Assembly (NCBI GenBank): GCA_029959365.1
Contig: JASCOA010000005.1
Location: 1 to 64,000, forward strand
Length of the DNA stretch: 64,000 nt
Origin: Microbacteriaceae bacterium PS02343
Lineage (GTDB): Bacteria > Actinomycetota > Actinomycetes > Actinomycetales > Microbacteriaceae
Direction: 5' to 3'
Position 1 is the first letter of the stretch, and each line of letters opens with the position of its first letter. Below the pieces are notes generated by a model, which saw only the letters and a list, made by a program, of their open reading frames with translations, searched no databases and was not told the origin of the DNA. This document shows, piece after piece, positions 56,045-64,000 of this stretch. Made by a program: the position numbers and the translations under genes.

Positions 56045-57157
56045 TCAGCGCTGCGGCCAGCTCCACGGCGGGTGCTCGAGCGGCAGCATGCCCTCGATCG
56101 CGGTGTCGCCGACGCCGCTCAGCTCGACCCGGCGACCGTGCTCGCCGAGTCGGCGGGAGAGCTCGGCGCTGTGCGTGATGACGAGCACCTGGGTGCGCTC
56201 GCTCGCGCGCCGGATCAGGCCTGCGAGCGCCGGCACCAGGTCGACGTGCAGCGCCGCCTCGGGCTCGTTGAGCACCAGCAGCCGCGGCGGCCTCGGCGAG
56301 AGCAGTGCGGCGACGAGCAGCAGGTAGCGCAGCGTGCCGTCGCTGAGCTCGTGCGCCAGCAGCGGCCGGAGCAGGTCGCCCTGCAGCAGCCCCACCGTGA
56401 AGCGCCCCGGTTCGGTGCCGACCTCGAGCCGGGCGCCTGGGAAGGCCTCGGCGATCGCCGCGTCGAGCTCGCCGCCGGAGCCCTGGTGCCGGATCGTCGC
56501 CAGCACGCTCGGCAGATCGCCGCCGTCGTCGGCGAGCACGGGCGAGAACGTGCCGGTGTGCGGTCGGCGGGCCGGGGCATCCGCATCGGTGCGGAAGGTC
56601 TCGTGGAAGCGCCAGGCGCGGATCTGCTCGCGCAGCAGCACGATCTCCGGACTGAGGCGCGGGTCGGCCAGCTGGGCCAGGATGGAGTCGTTCTGATCGA
56701 GGGGCACGGCGACCGGCTCCCATCCGCTCTCCCCGCGCACCTCGGCGAAGGTGCCGCGGCGGCGCGCGAGCGACGTGGCGGGCCGCAGGATCTCGCCCGC
56801 CCAGACCGCCTCCGCCTTGACCACCGGGTCGGAGTGGAACGGCCCCATGCCGTTCGTGTGCAGCCCGAAGTCGACCGCGTAGGAGAAGTCGTCGTCGCTG
56901 AAGCCGAGCTTGAGCGCGACCGGCTCGACGGCGCTGCCGTGACGGCGCTTGCCGGCCCAGAGCACCGAGGCGAGCCCGCCCTCCGCGGCGAGCGCGGCGC
57001 CGGCCCGGTTGTGGGCGGTCTCGGCCAGCAGCCGCAGCGCCCGGTACAGGTTCGTCTTGCCCGAGCCGTTCGGACCGGTCACGACCGTGAGGGCGTCCAG
57101 GTCGAGCACCATCGAGCGGATGGAGCGGTAGTGCTCGACCGCGATGCGGCGGATCAT
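56045..57157 (-). CDS. AAA-family ATPase (SMC/RecF-like, OLD-related)
   Basis: Protein of 370 residues. It starts IRRIAVEHYRSIRSMVLDL, has Walker A VTGPNGSGKTNLYRAL (about 27-42), the signature LAHELSDGTLRYLLLVAALL and Walker B LLVLNEPEAALH, with the H-switch VITHSAELSRRL. There is no coiled coil or fused TOPRIM nuclease. Proteins of this class occur as stand-alone ATPases or in defence pairs; no partner gene is adjacent here, since both sides are occupied by tandem repeats. Function unknown. Confidence 0.8.
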   Translation of the reverse strand: MIRRIAVEHYRSIRSMVLDLDALTVVTGPNGSGKTNLYRALRLLAETAHNRAGAALAAEGGLASVLWAGKRRHGSAVEPVALKLGFSDDDFSYAVDFGLHTNGMGPFHSDPVVKAEAVWAGEILRPATSLARRRGTFAEVRGESGWEPVAVPLDQNDSILAQLADPRLSPEIVLLREQIRAWRFHETFRTDADAPARRPHTGTFSPVLADDGGDLPSVLATIRHQGSGGELDAAIAEAFPGARLEVGTEPGRFTVGLLQGDLLRPLLAHELSDGTLRYLLLVAALLSPRPPRLLVLNEPEAALHVDLVPALAGLIRRASERTQVLVITHSAELSRRLGEHGRRVELSGVGDTAIEGMLPLEHPPWSWPQR

Positions 57158-57339
57158 GCGGTTCCTCTCGGTCGGGCCGGGCGCGCGGTCGTGTCCGAGG
57201 TTAGCGAGCGCCCCCGACAGTCCGCCTCCCCGGGTGGCCGCCTCCCCGCGTGGCCGCCTCTCGACCCGGCCGCCCGGCCTCGGTCCGCCAGGGCGCCCGC
57301 GCCATCCACGACCCTTCCCGTCATCCCGCGACCGCGCCC

Positions 57340-57411
57340 GCTCCCGCTGCTCCCGCCGCTCCCGCCGCTCCCGCTGCTCCCGCTGCTCCCGCTGCTCCCG
57401 CTGCTCCCGCG
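57340..57411. repeat. 9-base tandem array, eight units
   Basis: Eight units of GCTCCCGCT follow each other, with GCTCCCGCC in units 2 and 3 and GCTCCCGCG in the last. The array lies between the ATPase start and the folD stop. Confidence 0.95.
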
Positions 57412-57467
57412 AGCGGCCAGTAGTCGCGGGTGTCCGCTTCTCGCACGCCCCACTACTGACCGTTCGC
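57409..57467. repeat. Imperfect inverted repeat downstream of folD
   Basis: GCGAGCGGCCAGTAGT (57409-57424) and ACTACTGACCGTTCGC (57452-57467) pair with two mismatches around a 27-base loop. It abuts the 9-base tandem array and may end the glyA-folD transcript or be a dispersed element. Confidence 0.65.
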
Positions 57468-57532
57468 GGCGGCAGATCGCGAGCGCCCGACGACGCCCCG
57501 CATCCGTCCCGCCCTCCGAGGGATGCGGCGGC

Positions 57533-58411
57533 TCAGGCCAGGCGCGAGGCCGTGTCCACGACGTTCTTGAGCAGCAGCGCGCGGGTCATCGGGCCCACGC
57601 CGCCGGGGTTCGGCGAGATCCAGCTCGCGACCTCGGCGACGGCGGGGTCGACGTCGCCGGCGATGCGCGACTTGCCCGTCTCCGGGTCGGTCACGCGGCT
57701 GACGCCCACATCGAGCACGATCGCGCCCGGCTTGACGTTCTCCGGCGTCACGAGCGAGGGCACGCCCGCGGCCGCGACGATCACGTCGGCGCGGCGCAGG
57801 TGCGCGTCGAGGTCGACGGTGCCCGTGTGGGTGAGCGTGACGGTCGCGTTGAACTCCTTGCGGGTCAGCAGCGAGCCGATGGCGCGGCCGACGGTGACGC
57901 CGCGGCCCACGACCACCACGTCCTTGCCCTGCCACGAGATGCCGTGCCGCTCGACGAGCTCGATCACGCCGCGCGGGGTGCACGGCAGCGGGGTGTCGAT
58001 CGGCTGGTTCACGCGCAGCACCAGGCGCCCGAGGTTGGTCGGGTGCAGGCCGTCGGCGTCCTTCTCCGGCGCGATGCGCTCGAGCACCGCGTCGGTGTCG
58101 ATGTGCTTCGGCAGCGGCAGCTGCACGATGTAGCCGGTGCAGGCCGGGTCGGCGTTGAGCTCGTCGATCACGGCGAAGAGCTCGTCCTGGCCGATGTCCT
58201 CCGGCAGGTCGCGGCGGATGGACTCGATGCCCACCTCCGCGCAGTCCTTGTGCTTGCCGGCGACGTACCACTGCGAACCGGGGTCCGAGCCGACGAGCAC
58301 CGTGCCGAGGCCCGGCACGATGCCGCGCTCGCGCAGCTCGGCCACCCGCACGGTCAGCTCGGCCTTGATGGCCTTCGCCGTGGCGGTGCCGTCGAGGATC
58401 CGCGCCGTCAT
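57533..58411 (-). CDS. folD: Bifunctional methylenetetrahydrofolate dehydrogenase/cyclohydrolase
   Basis: Enzyme of 292 residues that converts 5,10-methylene- to 10-formyl-tetrahydrofolate through the methenyl form. Characteristic blocks: [18 protein letters not shown] with the catalytic Lys nearby, [39 protein letters not shown] for NADP, and [14 protein letters not shown]. Shares one base with the glyA stop (TGATG), so the two folate genes are co-translated. Confidence 0.95.
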   Translation of the reverse strand: MTARILDGTATAKAIKAELTVRVAELRERGIVPGLGTVLVGSDPGSQWYVAGKHKDCAEVGIESIRRDLPEDIGQDELFAVIDELNADPACTGYIVQLPLPKHIDTDAVLERIAPEKDADGLHPTNLGRLVLRVNQPIDTPLPCTPRGVIELVERHGISWQGKDVVVVGRGVTVGRAIGSLLTRKEFNATVTLTHTGTVDLDAHLRRADVIVAAAGVPSLVTPENVKPGAIVLDVGVSRVTDPETGKSRIAGDVDPAVAEVASWISPNPGGVGPMTRALLLKNVVDTASRLA

Positions 58412-59712
58412 CAGGCGGCGTGCCCGGACGGGTTCAGGCCCGCGTAGAGCGGGAACGCGTCGGCGAGGGTCGCGACGCGGGCGCGCAGGGCCGGCAGGTC
58501 GGCGCCGGGCTGCAGCGCGAGCGCGATGATGTCGGCGACCTCGGTGAACTCGACGTCGCCGAAGCCGCGGGTCGCGAGCGCGGGCGTGCCGATGCGCAGG
58601 CCGGAGGTGACCATCGGGGGGCGCGGGTCGTTCGGCACCGAGTTCTTGTTCACGGTGATGCCGACCTCGTGCAGCACGTTCTCGGCGTCCTGACCGGTCA
58701 GCTCCGAGTCGCGCAGGTCGACGAGCACGAGGTGCACGTCGGTGCCGCCCGAGCGCACCGTGATCTTGGCGTCGGCGACGTCCTGCTGCGCGAGGCGCTC
58801 GGCGAGGATCGAGGCGCCGCGCAGGGTGCGCTCCTGGCGCTCCTTGAACTCGGGGCTCGCGGCGATCTTGAACGCGGTCGCCTTGGCAGCGATCACGTGC
58901 ATGAGCGGGCCGCCCTGCTGGCCGGGGAAGACGGCCGAGTTGATCTTCTTCGCCAGGTCGGCGTCGTTGGTGAGGATGAAGCCGGAGCGCGGGCCGCCGA
59001 TGGTCTTGTGCACCGTCGAGGAGACGACGTGCGCGTGCGGGATCGGGCTCGGGTGCACGCCCGCGGCGACGAGGCCCGCGAAGTGGGCCATGTCGACCCA
59101 GAGCAGCGCGCCGACCTCGTCGGCGATCGCGCGGAACGCGGCGAAGTCGAGCTGGCGCGGGTAGGCCGACCAGCCGGCGATGATCACCTTGGGCTGGTGC
59201 TCGATGGCGAGGCGGCGCACCTCGTCCATGTCCACGATCGAGGTCTCGGCGTCGACGCCGTAGGCGACGATGTCGTAGAGGCGGCCCGAGAAGTTGATCT
59301 TCATGCCGTGCGTGAGGTGGCCGCCGTGGTCGAGCGAGAGGCCGAGCAGCGTGTCGCCGGGGCGGGCGATCGCGTGCAGCACGGCCGCGTTGGCGCTGGC
59401 GCCCGAGTGCGGCTGCACGTTGGCGAACTCGGCGCCGAACAGGCTCTTGGCCCGCTCGATGGCCAGCTCCTCGGCCACGTCGACGACCTCGCAGCCGCCG
59501 TAGTAGCGGCGGCCCGGGTAGCCCTCGGCGTACTTGTTGGTGAGCACGGAGCCCTGGCTCTCGAGCACGGCGCGCGGCACGAAGTTCTCGCTCGCGATCA
59601 TCTCGAGGAAGCTCTGCTGGCGCTCGAGCTCGGCCTGCAGCACGGCGGCGATCTCGGGGTCGACCTCGGCGAGGGGCGCGGTGAACGATGCGGGCTGGGG
59701 GGACGTGGACAC
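58411..59712 (-). CDS. glyA: Serine hydroxymethyltransferase
   Basis: PLP enzyme of 433 residues that makes glycine and methylene-THF from serine. Recognised by [48 protein letters not shown] and the PLP-binding lysine in [17 protein letters not shown] at 59712 was chosen because GAAGGAG lies eight bases upstream and the protein then starts like its homologues; an ATG at 59736 adds eight residues. A ZTP riboswitch-like element lies in its leader. Confidence 0.95.
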   Translation of the reverse strand: MSTSPQPASFTAPLAEVDPEIAAVLQAELERQQSFLEMIASENFVPRAVLESQGSVLTNKYAEGYPGRRYYGGCEVVDVAEELAIERAKSLFGAEFANVQPHSGASANAAVLHAIARPGDTLLGLSLDHGGHLTHGMKINFSGRLYDIVAYGVDAETSIVDMDEVRRLAIEHQPKVIIAGWSAYPRQLDFAAFRAIADEVGALLWVDMAHFAGLVAAGVHPSPIPHAHVVSSTVHKTIGGPRSGFILTNDADLAKKINSAVFPGQQGGPLMHVIAAKATAFKIAASPEFKERQERTLRGASILAERLAQQDVADAKITVRSGGTDVHLVLVDLRDSELTGQDAENVLHEVGITVNKNSVPNDPRPPMVTSGLRIGTPALATRGFGDVEFTEVADIIALALQPGADLPALRARVATLADAFPLYAGLNPSGHAA

Positions 59713-59769
59713 GGTGTCTCCTTCGGGGGTGAACATCGGCTCGTCGGGCGCGTGGGATCGCGGTTCCGA

Positions 59770-59848
59770 CGGGGGCCCAGGCGTGCGGTCCCTGCCGAGT
59801 TCATCGCTCCCCGATGGTTGCCCATCTGAACGCCAGTCGCGATGAGCC
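59770..59848 (-). ncRNA. Probable ZTP (pfl-type) riboswitch upstream of glyA
   Basis: On the minus strand the leader contains CGCGACTGGCG (59841-59831), a hairpin GATGGGCAACCATC, then GGGGAGCGATGA, and after a short linker CCGCACGCCTGGGCC (to about 59772). These are the conserved blocks of the pfl/ZTP motif in their usual order. ZTP riboswitches sense the purine intermediate ZMP/ZTP, which rises when 10-formyl-THF is low, and turn on glyA, folD and purine genes. A TAGCAT box at 59855-59850 would start the RNA at the first conserved block. Confidence 0.78.
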
Positions 59849-59920
59849 GATGCTACACGCAGCGGGCGAGCGGAACGAGAGCGGGCGACCGTCACCAGAG
59901 CGGATGCGCCTCTCGCGCGG

Positions 59921-60382
59921 TCAGGAGATGCGGTCGGCCTCGTCCTCGGCGGCGCGCTGCGCGGCCCGGTCGGCGCCCGCATCCGCCTCGGCCTCAGCAC
60001 CGCCGCGGTCGGAGGAGTCGCGCTCGCGGGCCTCGATCGCCTCGATCCGCTCGGCCAGCTCGTCGACCATCAGCTGGTCCTTCGGGAAGGCCTTGGCCCG
60101 GTACGCCGCACGTCCCACCATGTGAGCGGCGACCGGCGAGGTGAGCACCTGGAAGCCGACGACGAGCACGAGGCTGGTGATGACCGCCGGGGTCGGGTGC
60201 TGCAGGCCGACGGCGATGAGGATCGAGAAGAGGCCGAGGTTCTGCGGCTTCGTGGCGGCGTGCATGCGCGAGAGCACGTCGGGGAAGCGCAGGATGCCCA
60301 CGCCGGCGGCCACGGCGAGCAGGCCGCCGAGCAGGATGAGGGCCAGCGAGATCACGTCGCGCACGTTGTCGATCGTCTCCAT
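59921..60382 (-). CDS. mnhG: Mrp-type Na+/H+ antiporter subunit G
   Basis: Protein of 153 residues with three membrane helices and the MnhG/MrpG pattern [20 protein letters not shown] followed by [13 protein letters not shown] long charged C-terminal tail (about 60 residues, ending DEADRIS) goes beyond the usual length of about 110. Last gene of the mnhABCDEFG operon; ATG shares one base with the mnhF stop. Confidence 0.9.
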   Translation of the reverse strand: METIDNVRDVISLALILLGGLLAVAAGVGILRFPDVLSRMHAATKPQNLGLFSILIAVGLQHPTPAVITSLVLVVGFQVLTSPVAAHMVGRAAYRAKAFPKDQLMVDELAERIEAIEARERDSSDRGGAEAEADAGADRAAQRAAEDEADRIS

Positions 60383-60654
60383 CAGCGATCCCCCTTGCCG
60401 CCGCTGGTCGCGATGAAGCGCGAGACGCTCACCGAGCCGAGCACGCTGAAGAGCACGAGCACGATGAGCACCGGCAGGGTCTCGGTGTGCGCGTTGACGA
60501 CCATCTCGACGCCGAGGCCGCACATGAGCGTGCCGAGCAGCATGTCGGTGGCGACGACGCGGTCGAGCACGGTCGGGCCCTTGATGATGCGCCAGACGGC
60601 GCAGGCGGCGGCGATGCTGAGCAGCACCCCGGCGATGAGGATCACGATGTCCAT
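60382..60654 (-). CDS. mnhF: Mrp-type Na+/H+ antiporter subunit F
   Basis: Protein of 90 residues with three membrane helices and the conserved VWRIIKGPTVLDRVVATDML segment. Part of the seven-subunit cation/proton antiporter complex that exports Na+ and supports pH homeostasis. Overlaps both neighbours by one base. Confidence 0.92.
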   Translation of the reverse strand: MDIVILIAGVLLSIAAACAVWRIIKGPTVLDRVVATDMLLGTLMCGLGVEMVVNAHTETLPVLIVLVLFSVLGSVSVSRFIATSGGKGDR

Positions 60655-61331
60655 CAGGCGTCCTTCCCGGCGCCGCGGCCGGAGCCGGCGGCGCGGCGAG
60701 CCGCCCGCTCGGCGCGCACGATGCGCACCTCCTCGGGCGATCCGAGCGCGAGCACGATGGCCTCCTCGGTGTCGAGCACGCCCCGTCGCACCTTCTCGAG
60801 GGCCTCGGGCGTGGCGGTGTTGAGCGTGTGCAGGTAGAGCCGGCCCTCCTCGCGGTCGGCCTCGACGATGATCGAGCCGGGGATGAGCGAGACCGCCTGG
60901 CCCGTCCACGTGAGGATGAGGTCGCTGGTGGTGTGCAGCGGCACCGCGATGATCGCGTTGCGCGGCGTGGACCGCCAGTCGAACGCCTGCCAGGCGACCT
61001 GCAGCGAGGCGCCGAACATCTGCGCGGCCTGGCGGACGAGGAACCAGACGAGCCGCGGCAGGTTCACCCGGCCGCCGAGCTCGACGGCCGGCAGGTGGAA
61101 GACGCGCACGACGAGCACGGCGAGCACGATGCCGCCGATGATGCTGAGCCAGCTGATCGTGTCCCAGAGCAGCACCCAGACGACGATGAGCAGCAGGAGC
61201 AGCGGCAGCTGGCGCCAGACGTTGGCGCGCTTGCCGCGGCGCTGCGCGCCGGAGTCCTTCGGCGCGTGCTGCGGCGCGGCGCCGGCGTGGGCCTCGGCGC
61301 TGCGCGCGGAGACGTCGTGACCGTCGGTCAT
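60654..61331 (-). CDS. mnhE: Mrp-type Na+/H+ antiporter subunit E
   Basis: Protein of 225 residues: a charged N-terminal extension of about 38 residues, two membrane helices (about 42-80), then a soluble part with MnhE features such as SLIPGSIIVEADREEGRLYL and HTLNTATPEALEKV. A basic C-terminal tail follows. ATG at 61331 overlaps mnhD (ATGA). Confidence 0.9.
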   Translation of the reverse strand: MTDGHDVSARSAEAHAGAAPQHAPKDSGAQRRGKRANVWRQLPLLLLLIVVWVLLWDTISWLSIIGGIVLAVLVVRVFHLPAVELGGRVNLPRLVWFLVRQAAQMFGASLQVAWQAFDWRSTPRNAIIAVPLHTTSDLILTWTGQAVSLIPGSIIVEADREEGRLYLHTLNTATPEALEKVRRGVLDTEEAIVLALGSPEEVRIVRAERAARRAAGSGRGAGKDA

Positions 61332-62890
61332 CGTGCACCTCCCAGCACGGCGTCGATGTAGGTGGAGGGGTCCATCACGTTGCGGGCCGCCTCTGCCGAG
61401 ATGTCGAGCAGCGGACCGGCGAGCACGGTGAGGGCGACCGAGAGCACGACCATCACCGCGGTGGCCGCGATCATGATGCGCGGGGTGGTGCGCACGCTCG
61501 TGCCGCCGGAGTCGTCCGGGTCCTCGGCGAGAGCGCTGACCAGCCGCGACTGGTGGCCGCTCTCCATCTCCTCGCGCGAGCGCCAGAACGCGAGGTTCCA
61601 GACCCGCACCAGGGCGTAGAGGGTGAGCAGGCTCGTGGCCGCGCCGGCCGCGATCGTGACGTAGGCGAGCGGCGTGCCGAGGTCGACGCCCGCGGCGAAG
61701 AGGCCGACCTTGCCGAGGAAGCCCGAGAAGGGCGGGATGCCGCCGAGGTTGAGCGCCGGGATGAAGAAGAGCAGGGCGAGCACCGGGAACGCCTTGAGCA
61801 GTCCGGCGAGGCGCGTGATCGAGGTGGCCCCGCCCATCCGCTCGATCAGCCCGACCACCAGGAAGAGCGTGGTCTGCACGGTGATGTGGTGCACGACGTA
61901 GTAGATCGTGGCCGTCATGGCCTGCTCGGTGCCGATGGCGATGCCGAAGATCATGTAGCCGATGTGGCTGACCAGCGTGAACGAGAGCAGCCGCTTGATG
62001 TCGGCCTGCGCGACGGCGCCCGCGATGCCCACGAGCAGCGTCAGCACCGCCAGCACCATCAGGAAGTCCTCGAGCACGTCGCCCGGGAACAGCACCGTCT
62101 CGGTGCGGATGATCGCGTAGACGCCCACCTTGGTGAGCAGACCGGCGAACACCGCGGTGACCGGCGCGGGCGCGGTCGGGTACGAGTCGGGCAGCCAGAA
62201 CGACACCGGGAACACCGCCGCCTTGATGCCGAAGGCGATGAGCAGCATGAGGTGCAGCAGCAGCTGCACGTCGTCGGGCAGGTCGGCGACCCGCTCGGCG
62301 ATGTGCGCGATCGTGACGGTGCCGGTGGCGCCGTAGACGAGCGCGATGGCGGCGAGGAAGAAGACCGAGCTGACCAGGCTGACGATGATGTACGTGACGC
62401 CGGCGCGGATGCGCGCGCCCGTGCCGCCGAGCGTCAGCAGCACGTAGCTGGCCGCCAGCAGCACCTCGAAGCCGACGAACATGTTGAACAGGTCGCCCGC
62501 GACGAAGGCGTTGAAGAGGCCAGTCGCGAGGATCATGTAGGTCGGGTGGAAGATCGACACGGGGGTGTCGCGGTGCTCGTCGGCGAGGCCCTGGCCCACG
62601 GCGAAGATGAGCACGCCGAGCAGCACGACCGCCGAGACGAGCACCATGAGCGCCGAGAGGCGGTCGGCGACCAGCACGATGCCGATGGGGGTGTCCCAGC
62701 CGCCGACCCGCACGACGGCGGTGCCCTCCTCGCCCACGCGGGCGAGGAGCACGCCGGCGATGACGGCGACGGCCGTGAGCACGACGGTGCTGACGAGCAC
62801 CTGCAGCTTGGTGTTGCGGCCGAGCACGAGGGTCAGTGCGGCGCCGAGCAGCGGCAGGCCGACGACCAGGGGCACGAGGTTGGCGCTCAT
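61328..62890 (-). CDS. mnhD: Mrp-type Na+/H+ antiporter subunit D
   Basis: Membrane protein of 520 residues with about fourteen helices, homologous to proton-pumping subunits of complex I. The core shows FNMFVGFEVLLAASYVLLTL with the key Glu, AVFAGLLTKVGVYAIIR with the key Lys, and KRLLSFTLVSHIGYM. It is one of the two proton-translocating subunits. Overlaps mnhC and mnhE by four bases each. Confidence 0.95.
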   Translation of the reverse strand: MSANLVPLVVGLPLLGAALTLVLGRNTKLQVLVSTVVLTAVAVIAGVLLARVGEEGTAVVRVGGWDTPIGIVLVADRLSALMVLVSAVVLLGVLIFAVGQGLADEHRDTPVSIFHPTYMILATGLFNAFVAGDLFNMFVGFEVLLAASYVLLTLGGTGARIRAGVTYIIVSLVSSVFFLAAIALVYGATGTVTIAHIAERVADLPDDVQLLLHLMLLIAFGIKAAVFPVSFWLPDSYPTAPAPVTAVFAGLLTKVGVYAIIRTETVLFPGDVLEDFLMVLAVLTLLVGIAGAVAQADIKRLLSFTLVSHIGYMIFGIAIGTEQAMTATIYYVVHHITVQTTLFLVVGLIERMGGATSITRLAGLLKAFPVLALLFFIPALNLGGIPPFSGFLGKVGLFAAGVDLGTPLAYVTIAAGAATSLLTLYALVRVWNLAFWRSREEMESGHQSRLVSALAEDPDDSGGTSVRTTPRIMIAATAVMVVLSVALTVLAGPLLDISAEAARNVMDPSTYIDAVLGGAR

Positions 62891-63417
62891 CGCTGCACCC
62901 CTCTCTGGTCGATGTCGGACGGCCCGTCGGCGCGCGCGCCGGGGGCCTCGTCGGTGTCGTCCCGCTCGCCCTCCGCCTGCTCCTCCTGGATGGCGTCGGC
63001 GTCGGCCGTGGTCTCCTCGAAGACGATGTCGGCGTCCTCGACCTGCTCGGGCAGGTCGTCGCCGTCGTCGACGACGTCGCCCTCATCCGGTTGCGCGCCC
63101 TTCGCCTCGGTCCGGGCGAGCCACCAGGCGCGGTAGATGAGCGCGAGCAGGAAGGCGGTGATGCCCATGTTGATGACGATGGCGGTGAGGATGAGCGCCT
63201 GCGGCAGCGGGTCGCTCATGTCCTCGGCGCTGCGGCCGTCCTGCCAGAACGCGGCGGCTCCGGCGCGGCCGGACATGATCAGCAGCAGGATGTTCGTCGC
63301 GTTGCCGACCAGCACGAAGCCGATGACGATGCGGGTGATGCTGCGCTCGAGCATCACGTAGACGCCGGCGGCGTACATGACGGCCATGAGCAGCACGAGC
63401 ACGAGGGAGGCGTTCAT
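62887..63417 (-). CDS. mnhC: Mrp-type Na+/H+ antiporter subunit C with acidic tail
   Basis: Protein of 176 residues. The first 110 form the NuoK-like MnhC domain with three helices (VMLERSITRIVIGFVLVGN, then PLPQALILTAIVINMGITAF). The last 65 residues are an unusually acidic tail (about 20 Asp/Glu) absent from most homologues. ATG overlaps mnhA as ATGA. The tail may interact with other subunits or is simply lineage-specific. Confidence 0.92.
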   Translation of the reverse strand: MNASLVLVLLMAVMYAAGVYVMLERSITRIVIGFVLVGNATNILLLIMSGRAGAAAFWQDGRSAEDMSDPLPQALILTAIVINMGITAFLLALIYRAWWLARTEAKGAQPDEGDVVDDGDDLPEQVEDADIVFEETTADADAIQEEQAEGERDDTDEAPGARADGPSDIDQRGVQR

Positions 63418-64000
63418 CGAGCACCTCCATCGGTCGCGACCTCGTCGGCCTCGGTGTCGGTCTCGAGACCGGTCGGGCGGGTCTCGCGCTGCAGGTCGGC
63501 CGCGATCTCGGCATGCCGGTCGACCTCGCCGCCGAGGCTGCGCAGCACGTCGAGCACGAGACCGACGACCACCAGGTAGACGCCGATGTCGAAGAACATC
63601 GAGGTGGTCAGCGAGACGTAGCCCAGCACGGGCAGCTCGGCGGCCCAGTAGGTGGACTCGAGCGCCTCCTGGCCGAAGAGCAGCGGCACGAGGGCGGTGC
63701 CGACGGCGAGGATGAGACCGAGGCCCAGCACCTTGCCCGCGTCGACGGGCAGCGCCTCGCCGAGCTCGTAGCGCCCGCCCGCGAGGTAGCGCGCCACGAG
63801 CGCCAGGCCCGCGAGCAGGCCGCCGGCGAAGCCGCCGCCCGGGTCGTTGTGCCCGGCGAGCAGCAGGTAGAGCGAGACGAGGATCGCGGGGTGGAACAGC
63901 AGCCGCACGACGACCTCGACCATGATCGAGCGGTTCTCGGCGGAGAGCGTACGACCGGCGACGAGCCAGGTCTGCTGGGTGCCGCCCTCGGTGCGGCTCG
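63414..64000 (-). CDS. mnhA: Mrp-type Na+/H+ antiporter subunit A/B, C-terminal part
   Basis: The reading frame is open to the window edge and the gene continues beyond it. The visible 195 residues include SRTEGGTQQTWLVAGRTLSA and an MnhB-type domain with LLLAGHNDPGGGFAGGLLAG and SMFFDIGVYLVVVGLVLDVL, so MnhB appears fused to the C-terminus of MnhA as in many actinobacteria. An internal ATG at 63923 is unlikely to be the start because the frame upstream of it is clearly coding. A soluble tail follows the last helix. Confidence 0.9.
   Translation of the reverse strand, partial: SRTEGGTQQTWLVAGRTLSAENRSIMVEVVVRLLFHPAILVSLYLLLAGHNDPGGGFAGGLLAGLALVARYLAGGRYELGEALPVDAGKVLGLGLILAVGTALVPLLFGQEALESTYWAAELPVLGYVSLTTSMFFDIGVYLVVVGLVLDVLRSLGGEVDRHAEIAADLQRETRPTGLETDTEADEVATDGGAR

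Larger units (their letters stand above)
57158..57532. other. 375-base gene-free region with repeats and hairpin
   Basis: No gene is supported. The region holds the 9-base tandem array and an imperfect hairpin, both listed separately, and otherwise GC-rich sequence upstream of the divergent ATPase and downstream of folD. Confidence 0.6.

Noticed and set aside
56045-57157. Defence system such as Gabija or an OLD nuclease
   Set aside because: There is no TOPRIM domain and no UvrD-like or other partner gene adjacent; the ATPase stands alone.
57154-57453. Gly/Ser-rich small protein over the 9-base array
   Set aside because: Low-complexity reading of a tandem repeat without start signals; overlaps the intergenic hairpin.

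Overview
The window is a GC-rich (over 70 %) actinobacterial chromosome segment. Its gene families and neighbourhoods (SenX3-RegX3 with PhoU, ppk1-mutT1, a GlnR-like orphan regulator near a nitrobindin-like protein, SigK-RskA, an F420-type LLM oxidoreductase, LysG/LysE) point to a high-GC actinomycete, most likely of the Microbacteriaceae. That placement is inference from gene content. Genes are dense, often overlap by 1 to 8 bases, and lie on both strands. No phage, integrase, insertion sequence, rRNA operon or CRISPR array was found; one tRNA (Lys, TTT) was.

Layout: 1-4.2 kb, a DUF1023 hydrolase and the phosphate sensor senX3-regX3, divergent from phoU. 4.3-7.7 kb, lysine exporter with its regulator, phosphoglycerate mutase, a methyltransferase. 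7.8-13.6 kb, membrane proteins, ygfZ, a nitrobindin-like protein, glnR-like regulator, a flavodoxin-fold oxidoreductase divergent from a TetR regulator. 13.6-16.8 kb, ppk1-mutT1. 17-26.8 kb, two complete pstSCAB operons separated by a thrE-type exporter. 27-32.5 kb, LLM oxidoreductase, sigK-rskA, a conserved unknown gene, and a two-gene restriction-modification pair. 32.6-44.1 kb, envelope-type genes: epimerase, glycosyltransferases, a membrane-anchored molybdenum enzyme, a lipoprotein. 44-47.4 kb, argG, tRNA-Lys, YhhN, a secreted HNH nuclease. 47.5-50.9 kb, galM divergent from galT-galK. 51-55.8 kb, GNAT and fruA-fruK-fruR. 56-59.9 kb, an AAA ATPase and glyA-folD behind a probable ZTP riboswitch. 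59.9-64 kb, a Mrp-type Na+/H+ antiporter operon that runs off the end.

The strongest theme is phosphate. Four promoter regions (phoU, ppk1, pstS1, pstS2) carry in-register 11-base GTTCACC-type repeats, the form of a PHO box. The sensor-regulator pair, two Pst transporters and polyphosphate synthesis therefore look like one local regulon. Three window-wide patterns also stand out: a decamer GAGCGGATGC repeated about 37 times in both orientations and sometimes built into hairpins between genes; at least eleven genes whose start codon lies 6-7 bases after a TANNNT box, the signature of leaderless mRNA; and short tandem repeat arrays at gene 3' ends, two of which contain the stop codon of the neighbouring gene.
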